DNA of 22,640 nt from an uncultured Planctomycetaceae bacterium (GTDB lineage Bacteria; Planctomycetota; Planctomycetia; Pirellulales; UBA1268), in contig CALAZQ010000187.1 of assembly GCA_937926325.1 (NCBI GenBank), positions 1 through 22,640 on the forward strand, read 5' to 3'. Position numbers and translations under genes: made by a program. Below the pieces are notes generated by a model that saw only the letters and a list, made by a program, of their open reading frames with translations, ran no database searches and was not told the origin of the DNA. Shown here piece after piece: positions 1 to 7,322 of this stretch. The stretch's first letter is position 1, and each line of letters starts with the position of its first letter.

Positions 1-15
1 CGCCAATGAGCACCA

Positions 16-64
16 GCGGGCGGAGGCCCGCCAAGGAAAGGCCGACAGGATGTCGGCGCTTTCC
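16..64 (-). terminator. tandem hairpins downstream of the DUF1207 gene
   Basis: Two inverted repeats lie just past the stop codon of the minus-strand gene ending at 71. The nearer one pairs 35-40 with 59-64 and 41-47 with 51-57, giving 13 base pairs with one bulged base (58) and a 3-base loop. The farther one pairs 16-21 with 26-31 around a 4-base loop. The position suits transcription termination or mRNA 3'-end protection. No long U-tract follows either hairpin on the minus strand, so a classic intrinsic terminator is not certain. Confidence 0.45.
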
Positions 65-70
65 GTAAAG

Positions 71-1357
71 TCAGTAGTCGTACCACATCCCAATGCCGGC
101 GCGGTTTTGGTTGATCTGGCCGCCGCTGGCAACGAAGGGGTTCTGATCGCGGCGGAAGAACTCGTACTGCGGGTCGGATCCGTAGAGATATTCAAAGCCG
201 AGCCGAAAGAGCCGCTCGCTGCGGTAGCCCCGCCAGGCCCAGCCGACCTGGACACAGACGTTGCCACCCCAGTCGAGCTCTTGCCGCGACATCCCGTTCA
301 CGGCCAGGAACGGTGCGCCACGGATGCCTGTCGGCCGGGCCTGGATCAGTTCGGTGCCATACTGAAACTCCCACGGCTCCGACCCACCCGAGTTGAAGAA
401 GGAATAGCCAACCTCACCGTAGAGTCGCAGCCAGTCATAGAGGTAGTAAGAGTTTCCCCAGACAATCACATCGCGGACGTAATTGATCCGTTCGTACCAC
501 GGGTACTTGATCATGAACTCATCGCCGAGATGAGCGCTGTTGTGATAGTAGGCCAGCTTCGTCTGCCAGCGGCCCACGCCGTAGACGACCGGGATGCCGA
601 AGCGATAGTCGGCTGAGCGGAGATCTCGGTCGTCCTCCGGGTCGAGCCGCACGAAGGCGGCTCCCTCGAGTTGCACTTCGAATCCCTGGGGATGCAGCAC
701 CGGATCGGAGCCGTACCGGACGATCGAAACCCGGCCACCGAGCGTCGAATCCCAGAGCCAGCCGTTCTGCTCATTCGGGTTGATGACCGATGGCTCGGTG
801 TCGTCGTACCAGACCGTCGCAAATCTCGGCTCTTTGGGACCGGCCAGATAGCTGGTGTAAATCAGGTTGTTGGGCATCAACTGCCAGAACCAGGGGCGTG
901 GTGCCCAGAGATCATCGAAGCAGTCCGGAAAGCCGCTGGCCCCGGCGGAATAGAAGTCGCAGGAGGCAGGCATCGGCTCGTACGGCATGTCGAGCACAAC
1001 GGGCCCGCCCGGACCTGTCGGGGGAAGCACCTGAACTTCATCTGACGGCATTGGCACCAGTTCGTACTCACCGGCGTCAAAGCCTCCGCTCTCGCCGCCT
1101 GCTGACGAACTCACGAAATCGATGCTGCCAGCCTCCCCGGTCCAGGTTGGCCCCCACTGAAGCGGGCGGGCGGGCAGCATGGTCTCGTCATGGCCCGGTG
1201 TCTCAAAGCCACGGGCCACCACGGGCCGCAGGCTTGTCACCGTCAGCGTCACCAGGCAGGCAGCTATCCAGATGAGGGCCGTCGGCCGCCGGCACCAGTC
1301 ATGTTTACGGCGAGACGATGCCAGCGAACCAGCCACTTGTACGATTGAATGTTGCAT
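71..1357 (-). CDS. DUF1207 family envelope protein
   Basis: A 428-residue protein that I place in the DUF1207 family, a planctomycete-enriched group of unknown function, probably exported and outer-membrane associated. The signature is the stretch SYLAGPKEPRFATVWYDD near residues 170-187, followed by a Gly/aromatic-rich C-terminal half with alternating patterns that suit beta-strands, ending in WYDY. The N-terminus is basic, then hydrophobic (ALIWIAACLVTLTVTSL, about residues 27-43), with a plausible signal-peptidase site near VVARG. ATG at 1357 is used; no strong Shine-Dalgarno is visible. The region between the signal and the family core (about 50-150) is low in motifs and rich in Gly, Pro and acidic residues. 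It is transcribed alone, divergent from the flavin reductase. The family call is from memory of the motif, and no biochemical function is known to me. Confidence 0.8.
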   Translation of the reverse strand: MQHSIVQVAGSLASSRRKHDWCRRPTALIWIAACLVTLTVTSLRPVVARGFETPGHDETMLPARPLQWGPTWTGEAGSIDFVSSSAGGESGGFDAGEYELVPMPSDEVQVLPPTGPGGPVVLDMPYEPMPASCDFYSAGASGFPDCFDDLWAPRPWFWQLMPNNLIYTSYLAGPKEPRFATVWYDDTEPSVINPNEQNGWLWDSTLGGRVSIVRYGSDPVLHPQGFEVQLEGAAFVRLDPEDDRDLRSADYRFGIPVVYGVGRWQTKLAYYHNSAHLGDEFMIKYPWYERINYVRDVIVWGNSYYLYDWLRLYGEVGYSFFNSGGSEPWEFQYGTELIQARPTGIRGAPFLAVNGMSRQELDWGGNVCVQVGWAWRGYRSERLFRLGFEYLYGSDPQYEFFRRDQNPFVASGGQINQNRAGIGMWYDY

Positions 1358-1395
1358 GGGTCGGCGGGCAATCGCTGATGGACAGGCGTGGCGGT

Positions 1396-1470
1396 GGTGC
1401 TGGCTGCTGGGCAGGAGCGTGCCGACAAATCGATCGGACTCTAGTGGATTTGTCGGCCGGGGCCAGCACC
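1396..1470. repeat. two-tier inverted repeat in a divergent intergenic region
   Basis: Inner arms 1421-1431 and 1447-1457 are perfect 11-base complements (GCCGACAAATC / GATTTGTCGGC) around a 15-base loop. Outer arms 1396-1404 and 1462-1470 are perfect 9-base complements (GGTGCTGGC / GCCAGCACC). The inner arms share GCCGACA/TGTCGGC with the hairpin at 41-57 on the other side of the DUF1207 gene. It could be an RNA element in the flavin reductase leader, an operator, or a terminator: a T-rich stretch (GGTTTTCCTT) follows on the + strand. The structure is seen directly; its role is not known. Confidence 0.6.
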
Positions 1471-1638
1471 GGTTTTCCTTCCGAGCGGACGGCAGTCGTC
1501 GATTTCACCGGCCTGCCCCAGCTTGGTGAAACTGCCCGGTTCGCCAGACCTGCCTTGCTCCGCGCCCGCAGAACGCCGGGAGGCTTCGACGCAGGCCTGC
1601 TACACTCCGAAAATTCACTCGAAATTGTCGGAGGCTCC

Positions 1639-2154
1639 ATGACGAACACTGACGCAACTACAGCACCTTCAGACCCGGTCGGCACCATGCTCGGCCGCAT
1701 TCCGAGCGGCCTGTTCATCGTGACCTGGCGGGAAGACGACGCTGACCGCACGATGCTGACAAGCTGGCTGATGCAGGCTGGCTTTGAGCCGCCGGCGATT
1801 TCCATCGCGGTCGGGCGTGACCGCCAGTTTCTCAAGGCGGCAGAAAGCGGCGAGCTTCGGTTCGTCGTCAATCTGCTGGCCGACTCGCAGCGAAATCTCC
1901 TGGGGCGTTTCGGGAAGCCAGCCCCGGAAGGACACGATCTTTTTGCCGGCCTGGCAATCAGCCGTGCACCCTGTGGGGCTGTCATCCTGCCGGAGACAGT
2001 GGGTTGGATGGAGTGCCGCGTCCGCTCCCTGCCGCCAACATCCGCTGCCGCCCCGGGCGACCACCTGATTGTCATCGGCGACATTACCGTTGCCGGAACC
2101 GGCCCCGGAGCTGCGCCGCTGGTGCATCTCCGAAAAAGCGGGCTACACTACTAG
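1639..2154 (+). CDS. flavin reductase-like domain protein
   Basis: A 171-residue stand-alone flavin reductase-like (PF01613-type) protein. This family binds FMN and either reduces flavin with NAD(P)H for a partner enzyme or forms the C-terminal module of some flavodiiron proteins. The characteristic pattern is an early segment with GRIPSGLFIVTW, then TMLTSWLMQAGFEPPAISIA (the T/S-rich FMN-phosphate region), then LRFVVNLLAD, an FAG segment and a C-terminal H-hVIGDI-V strand. The frame stays open upstream to 1318, but ATG at 1639 is preferred: GGAGG lies at 1630-1634 with good spacing, and the alternative would read through the large inverted repeat. It is the first gene on the + strand and lies 124 bases before the ABC importer, so cotranscription is possible but unproven. 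The electron donor and physiological partner cannot be read from the sequence. Confidence 0.85.
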   Translation: MTNTDATTAPSDPVGTMLGRIPSGLFIVTWREDDADRTMLTSWLMQAGFEPPAISIAVGRDRQFLKAAESGELRFVVNLLADSQRNLLGRFGKPAPEGHDLFAGLAISRAPCGAVILPETVGWMECRVRSLPPTSAAAPGDHLIVIGDITVAGTGPGAAPLVHLRKSGLHY

Positions 2155-2196
2155 TTCGACTTCGGGAGGACTTTCCGGGGTCGGTTTCCAGAGGTT

Positions 2197-2235
2197 GCCG
2201 GATTGCATTCCCCCGGCAGCAGCGGGGATCCGCTG
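2197..2235 (+). terminator. possible terminator hairpins after the flavin reductase gene
   Basis: Two adjacent hairpins occur in the 124-base gap between the flavin reductase and the ABC importer. GCCGG at 2197-2201 pairs with CCGGC at 2213-2217, and CAGCGG at 2220-2225 pairs with CCGCTG at 2230-2235 around a GGAT loop. A pyrimidine-rich run (TCTTCTTTC, about 2244-2252) follows. They may end the flavin reductase transcript or act in the importer leader. Confidence 0.3.
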
Positions 2236-2278
2236 GAATGCCATCTTCTTTCGTACGACCGCCCCAGCTTTTTCTAAG

Positions 2279-3448
2279 ATGCTCTCACAAATGAACCACC
2301 TCCTCTTCCTCTCTCAGCCTCGTTCGGCCCTCTGGCTTCTTTCCGCGGTCGTCTCGTTCAGCATCGCCGGCTGTGGCTCTGCTGAAAACGCGACTGAATC
2401 GAGCCCTTCCTCCGGGCCGCAGCGGTTCATCTTCATCACCAATGGTGATGACCCGTTCTGGGATGCCTGTAACGCCGGCCTGCAGGAAGGGGCCAAGCGT
2501 TCGGGCCTGACCGAGCAGGGACTCCAGGTGGTAATGGAAAAGAACAACGGCACCGCCCAGGGACAGATTGAAAAACTCCGCCAGCTCGGCAGCCAGTCCG
2601 ACATCGCGGGCGTCGCGATCTCGGTGATCCAGGCTGAAAACATCGCCATTGTCGAAGAGCTGAAACGACTCACCGCCAAGGGCGTGGCCGTCATCACGGT
2701 CGACGGCGATGTGAACCGGAACCTTTTCCCCGACGCCCGCCCCTATTACATCGGCACCGACAACATCGTTGGCGGCCGACTGCTGGGCACCGCTGGCAAG
2801 CAGCTCCTCAGCAGCCGGGGCCTCGAGGAGGGTGGCTACGTCCAGTTCGCCGGCTTCACCGACAACGATAACGCCCGAGCCCGGATGAACGGCTTCAAAG
2901 AGGCGGTCGGTGAGGCCTATACCGAGCTCGACCGCATGGCCGACTCGATGGATCTTTCGAAGGCCCGCGACAATGTCCGGACTGCGCTGGTGAATCATCC
3001 AGACCTGAAGGCCCTGATTGGCATCTGGGCCTACAACGCCCCGGCCATTGCCGAGGTGGTCGAAGAGCGGGGCGTCCGCGACCAGGTGACGATCGTCACC
3101 TTCGATGCCCAGGCGGCGGCCCTCGATCACATGGCAGAGGGTCGGATCGACTGCATGGTGGTGCAGAATCCCTTCGACATGGGCATTCAGACCGTTCGGC
3201 TGTTGCTGGCGATGCACACCGATGACGACGCCACGATCAACGACATGTTTCCCGGCTTGGGGCAGCCCGGCGGCGACATCTATACGACCGGCCTGCGGCT
3301 GATCATCCCCGATGCCTGGGCTGACGATGAAAATGCCCCGATCAACCCGGCTGACTTCGAGTCGGCGGAGAGTACGGGCGTGATTGAGGTGCTCAGCCTG
3401 TCGGCCTTTCGGAATTGGCTCGCTCAATACGGTCTTTCCAGTTCCTGA
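2279..3448 (+). CDS. CUT2 sugar ABC transporter substrate-binding lipoprotein
   Basis: A 389-residue periplasmic binding protein of the ribose/galactose type (Peripla_BP_4, RbsB-like) that should deliver a sugar or sugar-like ligand to the permease encoded next. The N-terminus has a hydrophobic segment ending in SIAGC, a good lipobox, so the mature protein is probably a lipoprotein anchored at Cys32 (Cys28 if the start is 2291). After a Ser-rich linker the fold begins with FIFITNGDDPFWDACNAG, then VVMEKNNGTAQGQIEKL and GVAISVIQAENI, in the order expected for lobe I. YIGTDNIVGG and the later IGIWAYNAPAIAEVVEE and ITIVTFDA-like strands mark the second lobe. Starts at 2279 and 2291 are both possible, and neither has a clear Shine-Dalgarno. 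The ligand is unknown: no sugar kinase, isomerase or LacI regulator accompanies the operon. Confidence 0.9.
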   Translation: MLSQMNHLLFLSQPRSALWLLSAVVSFSIAGCGSAENATESSPSSGPQRFIFITNGDDPFWDACNAGLQEGAKRSGLTEQGLQVVMEKNNGTAQGQIEKLRQLGSQSDIAGVAISVIQAENIAIVEELKRLTAKGVAVITVDGDVNRNLFPDARPYYIGTDNIVGGRLLGTAGKQLLSSRGLEEGGYVQFAGFTDNDNARARMNGFKEAVGEAYTELDRMADSMDLSKARDNVRTALVNHPDLKALIGIWAYNAPAIAEVVEERGVRDQVTIVTFDAQAAALDHMAEGRIDCMVVQNPFDMGIQTVRLLLAMHTDDDATINDMFPGLGQPGGDIYTTGLRLIIPDAWADDENAPINPADFESAESTGVIEVLSLSAFRNWLAQYGLSSS

Positions 3449-3481
3449 CCGCCTCGGCGGCCAGCCTGACGCCCGGAGGCA

Positions 3482-4699
3482 GTGATGCCAGGAACACCAA
3501 TCTCGCGGGGCCTCCAGTGGCTGCGGCAGAGTGAATGGTCACTGCTGCTGGCGATCGCGGCGGCCGTGGCGATCACGGCGGTGATCGACTCAAACCACAG
3601 CTACTACGAGCGGCCCTACGAAAGCCTTCGCGACATCGCCCGCAACACGGCGATGCTCGGCATCTTCTCTCTCGGGGCGGCGGTCGTGATCATCGCCGGT
3701 GGCATCGACCTGTCGAGTGGTTCGATGATCGCCCTCTCCGGGACGGTCTGTGCCACCACCATGCTGGCCCTGGCACCAGCCGAGATGATGGGCTTCAAAC
3801 CGGTCGGACCGCTCGTCGTTGCCGTCGCCTGCTCTGCCAGCCTGCTGACCGGCTTTCTGGTCGGCACCCTGCACACCTGGCTGATCACGGTGATCCGGCT
3901 GCCGCCCTTCATTGCCACCCTGGCAACGCTCGTCGGCCTGCGGAGCTTCGCCCGCGCCCTCTGCGAAAGCGGCACGGCGGCCCTGACGCCAACGAAGAGT
4001 GCGCTGATCAACGTGGCCGATCCACTGTTTAAGACAGTCCGCGACAACGTCTCCATTCCCGTCACGGTCTTTCTGCTGCTGGCGGCGGCCACCTGGCTGC
4101 TCTTGTCCCGGACCGTCCTCGGCCGGCATCTGCAGGCCCTCGGCGGCAACGAACAGGCGGCCCGGCTGGCCGGCATCCGCACCGACAACGTGAAGTGGTT
4201 CGCCTACTGCTTCGGGGCGATGACCGCGGCGCTGGCCGGCCTCTTTTATGTGGCCAACGAATCGGTCGCCGCCCCGGTCAATCAGGGCCGCGGCCATGAG
4301 CTCAACGCCATTGCCGCAGCCGTGGTCGGCGGCTGCTCACTGTCGGGGGGCGTCGGCACGGTGCCCGGCACGGTGCTGGGCGCGGTCTTCCTGCGGGTGG
4401 TGATCGATGCCGTCTCGAAGATCATCAAGACGGGGGCCGATGTCTATGAAGGGCTGATTGTCGGCATCGTGGTCGTGCTGGCCGTCACCTTCGCCCAGGC
4501 CGGCGGCGGGCCACGGCATGACCGCCGACTGCTGCCGGGGGCCCTCGGCCTCTGCACGATTCCGATTCTCGCGTTGCTGGCCGGCAGCCTGACGGCGATG
4601 ACCTCAGGCGGCTGGGCTGGGGTTGGCACCGGACTGACAGCCGGCCTGTTGCTGGTCTGCCTGCGGATCTGGGAGTACCGCAGTCGCCGGGCGGAGTAA
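3482..4699 (+). CDS. CUT2 sugar ABC transporter permease (RbsC-like)
   Basis: A 405-residue inner-membrane permease of the BPD_transp_2/RbsC family, the channel of the sugar importer. It has many hydrophobic segments. The hallmark IIAGGIDLSSGSMIALSG near residues 62-80 corresponds to the GGIDLS-GS motif of ribose-type permeases. A conserved cytoplasmic loop (LGRHLQALGGNEQAARLAGI) is expected to contact the ATPase subunit. GTG at 3482 and ATG at 3485 are adjacent starts, and GGAGG at 3475-3479 is spaced better for ATG 3485. The C-terminal about 60 residues (after VTFAQAGGGPRHDRR) add two hydrophobic helices beyond the usual end of about 320-340 residues. It lies 33 bases after the binding protein and 4 bases before the ATPase, so one operon is very likely. 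Confidence 0.9.
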   Translation: MMPGTPISRGLQWLRQSEWSLLLAIAAAVAITAVIDSNHSYYERPYESLRDIARNTAMLGIFSLGAAVVIIAGGIDLSSGSMIALSGTVCATTMLALAPAEMMGFKPVGPLVVAVACSASLLTGFLVGTLHTWLITVIRLPPFIATLATLVGLRSFARALCESGTAALTPTKSALINVADPLFKTVRDNVSIPVTVFLLLAAATWLLLSRTVLGRHLQALGGNEQAARLAGIRTDNVKWFAYCFGAMTAALAGLFYVANESVAAPVNQGRGHELNAIAAAVVGGCSLSGGVGTVPGTVLGAVFLRVVIDAVSKIIKTGADVYEGLIVGIVVVLAVTFAQAGGGPRHDRRLLPGALGLCTIPILALLAGSLTAMTSGGWAGVGTGLTAGLLLVCLRIWEYRSRRAE

Positions 4700-4703
4700 G
4701 CCG

Positions 4704-6224
4704 ATGCCCCCAAGCAGCACCATCGCCGTGGCCATGCGGGGAATCACCAAGCGATTTCCCGGAGTGCTGGCGCTCGACAACGTCACCCTTGAGGTCGGCC
4801 GAGGCGAACTCCACGCCATCTGCGGCGAAAACGGCGCCGGCAAAAGCACGCTGATGAAGATTCTCTCGGGCGTCTATCAGCCGGACGGCGGACAGCTTGA
4901 GGTCGATGGACGGCCGGCGGACTTCACCGGCACCCGCGACGCCGAGGCGGCCGGCATTGCCATCATCCACCAGGAACTCGCCCTCGTCGAAGACCTTTCG
5001 GTGGCGGCGAACATTCTTCTCGGCCGCGAGCCTCGCACCCCGCTGGGGCTACTGGACCAGGCCACCTGCGACCGCACCGCCGCGGAGTTGCTCGCCGGGC
5101 TCGAGGCGGCGATCGACCCCCGCACCCGGACCGGCAGCCTGCGGGTGGGCGATCAGCAACTTGTCGAAATCGCCAAGGCCCTCTCGCTCGATGCGTCAGT
5201 CATCGTGATGGACGAGCCGACCAGCGCCCTGACCGAGGCAGAGTCGGCCCGGCTCGAGCGGACGATCGCCCGGCTCCGCGAACAGGGCCGCACGATTCTC
5301 TACATCTCCCACAAGATGGACGAAGTCTTCCGGCTGGCCGACCGGATCACGGTGCTGCGGGACGGCCGGCATGTCTGCTCGGTCGATCGCCGCGACACCT
5401 CGCCCGCCGAGGTGACCGGCTGGATGGTCGGCCGCGAAATTGCCGAGCATCAGTTTCATGAGCACCGCAGCCCCGGCCCCTGCCTGCTCGAGATCGAGCG
5501 GCTCTGCCTGCCGGCGGCCGAGCGGGGCCGGGCCGACCGGCTCACCGAGGTCTCGTTTCGGGTTCACGCCGGTGAAATCCTCGGCATCGCCGGCCTGATG
5601 GGGGCGGGCCGCACCGAGATTCTCGAGACGATCTTCGGCGCTGCGGGTGACGACTGGACCGGGCAGATTCGCTTGGACGGGCAGCCGGTCCGCTTTCGCC
5701 ATCCCCGCGAGGCCTGCCAGGCGGGCCTGGCGCTGGTCACCGAGGACCGCAAGCGGCTCGGCCTGTTTGCCAACCTCGACGTGGCCGGCAACATCAGCCT
5801 CTGCAGCCTTGCCGAAGCGACGGCCGGCGGGTTTCTCAGCCGCCGGTCGGAAGACCGGCTGGTGGCCGGGCCGATCAGCCAGACGGGCGTCAAAACGCCC
5901 TCCCCCCACGCCGCCATCACCGGACTGTCGGGAGGCAATCAACAGAAATGCATCATCGGCCGCTGGCTGCTGACCCAGCCCCGGGTGCTCCTGCTCGACG
6001 ACCCCACCCGCGGCATCGACGTCGGCGCCAAGGCCGAGCTCTACACCCTGATCGACCGGCTCTGCCGCGAGGGTCTGGCGGTGATTCTCACGTCGAGCGA
6101 ACTGCCGGAACTGCTGACTCTCGCCGATCGGGTGATCGTCCTGGCCGAAGGCCGCCTCACCGCCGAGTTTTCTCGCGCCGAGGCGACCGAACAGAAAATC
6201 ATGGCCGCCGCCACAGCGTCGTAA
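4704..6224 (+). CDS. CUT2 sugar ABC transporter double ATP-binding protein (RbsA/MglA-like)
   Basis: A 506-residue cytoplasmic ATPase with two ABC domains, the standard size for RbsA/MglA/XylG proteins that power ribose-type importers. Domain 1 has Walker A GENGAGKST (residues 41-49) and Walker B VIVMDEPTSA (about 166-175), with LRVGDQQ in the signature position. Domain 2 has the degenerate Walker A GLMGAGRTE (297-305), a canonical signature LSGGNQQ (408-414) and Walker B LLLDDPTRG. A functional asymmetry between the two sites is normal for this family, so the missing Lys in domain 2 is not decay. GGAG at 4692-4695 supports ATG 4704. The gene order binding protein-permease-ATPase is the reverse of the usual E. 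coli rbsA-C-B order. It converges with the ThiF-like gene, with only 12 bases between stops. Confidence 0.93.
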   Translation: MPPSSTIAVAMRGITKRFPGVLALDNVTLEVGRGELHAICGENGAGKSTLMKILSGVYQPDGGQLEVDGRPADFTGTRDAEAAGIAIIHQELALVEDLSVAANILLGREPRTPLGLLDQATCDRTAAELLAGLEAAIDPRTRTGSLRVGDQQLVEIAKALSLDASVIVMDEPTSALTEAESARLERTIARLREQGRTILYISHKMDEVFRLADRITVLRDGRHVCSVDRRDTSPAEVTGWMVGREIAEHQFHEHRSPGPCLLEIERLCLPAAERGRADRLTEVSFRVHAGEILGIAGLMGAGRTEILETIFGAAGDDWTGQIRLDGQPVRFRHPREACQAGLALVTEDRKRLGLFANLDVAGNISLCSLAEATAGGFLSRRSEDRLVAGPISQTGVKTPSPHAAITGLSGGNQQKCIIGRWLLTQPRVLLLDDPTRGIDVGAKAELYTLIDRLCREGLAVILTSSELPELLTLADRVIVLAEGRLTAEFSRAEATEQKIMAAATAS

Positions 6225-6236
6225 TGGAACAAACGG

Positions 6237-7283
6237 CTACAGCCCAACGTAGCGGGCGGCGATGCTGCGACCGCGGGCCGGTTCGCGGGTGCCGGTGACA
6301 ATCAGCCGGCCGTCAGCGAAGACCGACAGGGTGATGCCCGGCTCGACCTCGGCCCGAAGCAGCCAGCGATTGACCGTCACCGGCCCGACTTCGCCGAGCC
6401 TCATTGCGAGGTCCTCAAGATTGACCGGCTGACCGGCCCCGGCGCGGAACTGCACGGCATCCTGCCCGCAGAGCACCGTCGCCTCAGTGCCGCCGCCGCC
6501 AGCAAGCCAGGGATGATCGCCCCCCCGGCAACTGCCGCAGCCGGCTGCGGCCAAGGGGCTGAGATCGATCGTCCGCCAGGCTGACTCCCAAAGATCACAG
6601 ACCAGCAGCTGGCTGCGGGGCGGCTGGTCCGTCCGCACCAGCAGTTTGATTGCCTCAGCCGCCTGCACACCCCCAACCACCAGCACCGCCGGGCCGATCA
6701 CGCCGGCGGTGTCGCAGGTCGGCAGGCTGCCCGGGGCCGGAGGCTCTGGAATCAGACACCGCAGGCAGGCGGTGACACCGGGCACCACCGCCATCACCCG
6801 CCCCTCGGCGCCGATGACGCCGCCGTAGATCCACGGAACACCCTCCCGGCAGGCAAAGTCATTGATCAGAAACCGCGTTTCGAAGTTGTCGGTGCCGTCA
6901 ACAATCACGTCGGCCGTCGCGCAGAGCGAGCCGATGGTGGCCGCCGTCAGATCAGCCACCTCGCCCTCAACCTGGAGCTGACGGTCGATCTCCCGCAGCC
7001 GGCCTGCGGCGACCACCGCCTTGGGCAGTCCCGCGCGGACATCCTGTTCGGTGAAGAGCATCTGGCGGGGCAGGTTGCTCCACTCCGGCACGTCCCGGTC
7101 GATCAGCGTCAGCCGACCGACGCCGCTGCGGGCCAGCGCCATCGCCGATACGCTGCCCAGGGCCCCGCAGCCGACGACGACCACATGGGCCGCGGCGAGC
7201 TTGGCTTGGCCTGCCGGCCCGAGCGGCTGATACCGCACCTGCCGTGAAAAGCGTTCCACGTCGAAGCGGTCGAGTGCGGACAT
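6237..7283 (-). CDS. ThiF/MoeB-family adenylyltransferase (E1-like)
   Basis: A 348-residue ThiF/MoeB-type enzyme. The family adenylates the C-terminal Gly-Gly of a ubiquitin-like sulfur carrier (ThiS or MoaD) for thiamine or molybdopterin synthesis. The nucleotide-binding loop is VVVGCGALGS (about 35-44). Expected catalytic residues are present: Arg73 in SNLPRQ, Lys88 in GLPKA and the DGTDNFETR segment (129-137). Zinc-binding Cys pairs are C173/C176 and C249/C252. Cys190 in TCDTAGVIGP matches the conserved E1 cysteine region. Residues 268-348 have the pattern LCGQDAVQF ... VFADGRLIV ... ARYVGL, which I recognise as the C-terminal module of Bacillus-type ThiF in place of a rhodanese domain. 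No thiS, thiG, moaD or moaE is nearby, so thiF versus moeB cannot be decided. It is the last gene of a three-gene minus-strand operon, 39 bases after the GH2-like gene. Confidence 0.88.
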   Translation of the reverse strand: MSALDRFDVERFSRQVRYQPLGPAGQAKLAAAHVVVVGCGALGSVSAMALARSGVGRLTLIDRDVPEWSNLPRQMLFTEQDVRAGLPKAVVAAGRLREIDRQLQVEGEVADLTAATIGSLCATADVIVDGTDNFETRFLINDFACREGVPWIYGGVIGAEGRVMAVVPGVTACLRCLIPEPPAPGSLPTCDTAGVIGPAVLVVGGVQAAEAIKLLVRTDQPPRSQLLVCDLWESAWRTIDLSPLAAAGCGSCRGGDHPWLAGGGGTEATVLCGQDAVQFRAGAGQPVNLEDLAMRLGEVGPVTVNRWLLRAEVEPGITLSVFADGRLIVTGTREPARGRSIAARYVGL

Positions 7284-7322
7284 GCATGCCCCGGTCGTTT
7301 GCTGATGCCGTGTGTAAGCCGC

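Noticed and set aside
1318..1638. N-terminal extension of the flavin reductase frame
   Set aside because: It crosses the large inverted repeat and is Arg/Gly-rich with no family similarity. ATG 1639 has a ribosome site and begins the conserved domain.
2285..3427. A 380-residue minus-strand open frame over the binding-protein gene
   Set aside because: Antisense shadow of a well-supported lipoprotein gene, with no motif of its own.
5592..5618. Missing Lys in Walker A of the second ABC domain of the importer ATPase
   Set aside because: A degenerate second site (GAGRTE) is normal in the RbsA/MglA family and is not evidence of decay.
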